A stretch of DNA of 6,688 bases, taken from contig JAIVGU010000103.1 in NCBI GenBank assembly GCA_020201445.1, forward strand, positions 1 through 6,688, given 5' to 3'. Positions 6,601 to 6,688 of the stretch are shown piece by piece (position 1 is the stretch's first letter; every line of letters starts with the position of its first letter). Made by a program: the position numbers and the translations under genes. The stretch is from Halobacteriales archaeon. GTDB lineage: Archaea > Thermoplasmatota > E2 > JACPAO01 > JAHFTW01. The notes beneath the pieces are model-generated. The model saw only the letters and a program-made list of their open reading frames with translations, made no database searches and was not told the origin of the DNA.

Positions 6601-6688
6601 GGTGATGCCAGCGTCGAACGTCCCGGACACGGTGGGGTGGATGAGGTTGAAGTTGCCAATCTTGGCCGCACCGATGAACAGGTGCGCC
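3643..6688 (-). CDS. Giant modular PKD-domain surface protein, 5' end outside window
   Basis: The frame is open from the right edge (first full codon 6685-6687) to TGA at 3643-3645: 1014 residues, N-terminus missing. In visible numbering: tail of a beta module (1-79), PKD1 (83-161), Ig-like A (168-232), full beta module (237-449), PKD2-4 (450-529, 533-611, 618-697), Ig-like B (702-765), Ser/Thr/Gly linker (767-798), Ig-like C (805-909), and a C-terminal beta domain from about 914. Each PKD has the YxWxFGDG core, a HTY strand and a TVTD-type end, and each keeps a C-x8-C pair (91/100, 459/468, 542/551, 627/636), probably a disulfide. No catalytic residues and no transmembrane anchor are visible, so adhesion or surface structure is the likely role. 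The final 55 or so codons are suspect: T/A-ending and rare codons appear and the frame crosses a polypyrimidine tract. A one-base frameshift would end the protein at TAG 3738-3740. Otherwise its TGA overlaps the next ATG. Confidence 0.92.
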   Translation of the reverse strand, partial: AHLFIGAAKIGNFNLIHPTVSGTFDAGITAKTLTFPHVTGAGTNLVLMLRSNSATVPALVFYGSAGFPSGINVVEHGSSTINAPPVALFACAVSELTLACDGTASTDDIGIASYAWSFGDGATATTSTASHTYATAGAKTVTLIVTDTDGATGGMARTYTVAGPTPVEEVELRVDGVVQDSVVVSSTTPGDHAWSTTLDLSSLAAGSHTILARWLDVDGTELDTDQVTINVGTSSGPTVTITSPSNGATVSGNVDVTGTVERGTGTQASPWFGLQSANLVHPSGQSLYLHTATLPVGNLDRAAGGADLVEQAPASQTPSVSAHAASTAPSEGAAGASWTYHGPVALTGATVTVTWYGRQLSKDAAVPEQWEASIYIGATQIANINLPHASAVGSFDSTLAAKTLTIPNVSGSGTNLVLMLRSTTATAPVLVFFGSTGFPSGLTIAEGAANVAPVAAFSCTPTELSVACDGSASTDDDAVTSYAWAFGDGATATGATASHTYGTEGTKTVTLTVTDTDGATDMVSHTYTLTAANVAPVAAFSCTVSQLTVSCDGGASTDDDAIASYAWAFGDGATASGVTASHTYGTAGAKTVTLTVTDTDGATDSASQEYTVSTTPANEAPVAAFSCTTSDLSVSCDGSASTDDDAIASYAWAFGDGATGSGVTASHTYGTAGAKTVSLTVTDGEGVWDVVSHDYTVAAPLSEQVQLLVDGVVQSSVTVDSAVPGSHAWTASVTVAGVGSHAILARWLDADGTELDTDTVTVEVADGGTGTSTSTSTSSSTSGSSSSATGTNTGSAGGSVNNVAPVVDGLGVSPAVVDLGDAVDVDGTGFDDNGQEDVVGATVKVTSPGGATSFPGAQVEATGATDVAFHATHVVAGDAESGTYQVDSFLADASGAQSSVVSVTFTVLAPAQESVDVSYTGSAQRLEFGGFNPGAVQVESQNAFGVTNHGPPAHFWFDMTDFACSRGVVPVDLHSQFRPLPHVGPQVPLPFPLLLSRSLLQSPFHPSTPLRSQR
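3653..3656 (-). promoter_or_regulatory. GGAG, possible ribosome-binding site
   Basis: GGAG on the minus strand is six bases before the ATG at 3644-3646. It supports that start over the upstream in-frame GTG. It is only four bases long, so chance is not excluded. Confidence 0.35.
3689..3728. repeat. 40-nt polypurine/polypyrimidine tract with a mirror repeat
   Basis: The plus strand is purine throughout except one C at 3698. Within it, 3709-3723 (GAGGGGAAAGGGGAG) is a perfect 15-base mirror repeat centred on 3716, the type of sequence able to form a triplex. The transcript carries it as a C/U-rich tract. It lies inside the doubtful tail of the PKD gene, where it encodes low-complexity Pro/Leu/Ser, and looks more like intergenic DNA. 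A C/U-rich tract after a gene could also act as an archaeal terminator. Confidence 0.6.
4294..4389 (-). other. Ser/Thr/Gly low-complexity linker in the PKD protein
   Basis: This encodes about 32 residues dominated by Ser, Thr and Gly, opening with alternating Thr-Ser pairs. It separates the repeat-bearing part of the protein from the last Ig-like and C-terminal domains. Such linkers are usually flexible and often O-glycosylated on exported proteins; the glycosylation is inference. Confidence 0.8.
4393..4584 (-). repeat. Ig-like domain B, copy of the domain at 5992-6186
   Basis: Residues 702-765 share LARWLD, then DGTELDTD and VDGVVQ with residues 168-232 (5992-6186), with the same spacing apart from a gap of about one residue. 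At DNA level TCCAATTCGGTGCCATC on the plus strand recurs exactly in both copies (near 4419 and 6019). Each copy closes one beta module / PKD / Ig unit, so the domains duplicated with the unit. It resembles bacterial Ig-like domains; the exact family is not assigned. Confidence 0.8.
4597..5340 (-). repeat. Three tandem PKD domains with strong DNA-level similarity
   Basis: Units lie at about 5101-5340, 4855-5091 and 4597-4836, with a spacing near 249-255 bp. The last two differ at about 14 of 78 residues by my count. A 36-base block is identical at 4657-4692 and 4912-4947, and a 27-base block at 4805-4831 and 5060-5086. The block recurs near 5309 with one change. This indicates duplication recent enough to leave DNA identity, and a site where copy number may vary between strains. 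Confidence 0.88.
5341..5979 (-). repeat. Uncharacterised beta module, full copy
   Basis: Residues 237-449. It opens like a bacterial Ig-like domain (VTITSPSNGATVSG) and then runs into a longer domain I do not recognise, with landmarks SLYLHT, SWTYHGP, VTWYGRQ, SIYIGATQIANINL, TNLVLMLRS and LVFFGS.GFPSG. There are no cysteines. The alternating hydrophobic pattern suggests a beta sandwich, possibly carbohydrate-binding or jelly-roll like; that is inference. Its second half is repeated at the right edge of the window. Confidence 0.7.
5992..6186 (-). repeat. Ig-like domain A, copy of the domain at 4393-4584
   Basis: Residues 168-232 of the visible PKD protein, lying between PKD1 and the full beta module. 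The strand pattern VELRVDGVVQ, then HAW, then HTILARWLD and DGTELDTD matches domain B almost block for block. The A copy is a little longer in the middle (LSSLAAGSH against VAGVGSH). Confidence 0.8.
6205..6441 (-). repeat. Single PKD domain of the upstream unit
   Basis: Residues 83-161 of the visible protein. It has the same C-x8-C pair, YAWSFGDG core and HTY strand as the three downstream PKD domains, but is clearly more diverged (TDDIG instead of TDDDA, an ARTYTV end) and has no long DNA-identical block with them. Confidence 0.85.
6448..6688 (-). repeat. Uncharacterised beta module, second copy, cut by window edge
   Basis: Visible residues 1-79 match the second half of the module at 5341-5979: LFIGA against IYIGA, then AKTLT, GTNLVLMLRS, and GFPSG. 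Its beginning lies beyond the right edge. It shows that the module precedes a PKD domain in both units. Confidence 0.75.

Overview
The window is about two thirds G+C and carries four consecutive genes, all on the minus strand. Transcription therefore runs from right to left. Every product either shows an export signal or, where its start lies outside the window, is built from extracellular beta-sandwich modules. In transcription order they are: (1) a giant PKD-repeat protein, start missing (3643-6688); (2) a 457-residue membrane-anchored protein with a fibronectin-III-like region and a calcium-loop motif (2273-3646); (3) a 164-residue cysteine-rich exported protein of unknown family (1633-2127); (4) a multi-IPT/TIG-domain exported protein, end missing (1-1473). 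I see no tRNA, rRNA, CRISPR array, transposase or phage gene.

The organism cannot be fixed from this window. A high-G+C archaeon, perhaps of the Thermoplasmatota type, is my leading guess. The reasons are weak Shine-Dalgarno signals, a pyrimidine/T-rich tract rather than a stem-plus-T terminator after one gene, a possible TATA-like box close to one start, and a surface protein ending in Pro-rich hinge / one transmembrane helix / Arg cluster. High-G+C bacteria also carry PKD and IPT/TIG proteins, so this is inference.

The PKD gene (3643-6688) is a modular super-repeat. A beta module of about 210 residues is followed by PKD domain(s) and then by an Ig-like domain. The first visible unit has one PKD domain and the second has three near-copies (4597-5340). 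After this come a Ser/Thr/Gly linker, a further Ig-like domain and a C-terminal domain. The last 55 or so codons look wrong: codon choice degrades and the frame runs into a pyrimidine tract. A single-base frameshift near 3757-3759 or 3788-3791 would give a natural stop at 3738-3740.

The anchored protein may tether or accompany the large PKD and IPT/TIG proteins at the cell surface, so the locus reads as a surface-layer or adhesin cluster. Nothing in the sequence identifies a ligand. Intergenic gaps are short (145 and 159 nt, and about 91 nt if the frameshift is accepted). They hold a perfect 9-bp dyad, a T-rich tract and a polypurine mirror repeat. No gene-free stretch exceeds 300 nt.
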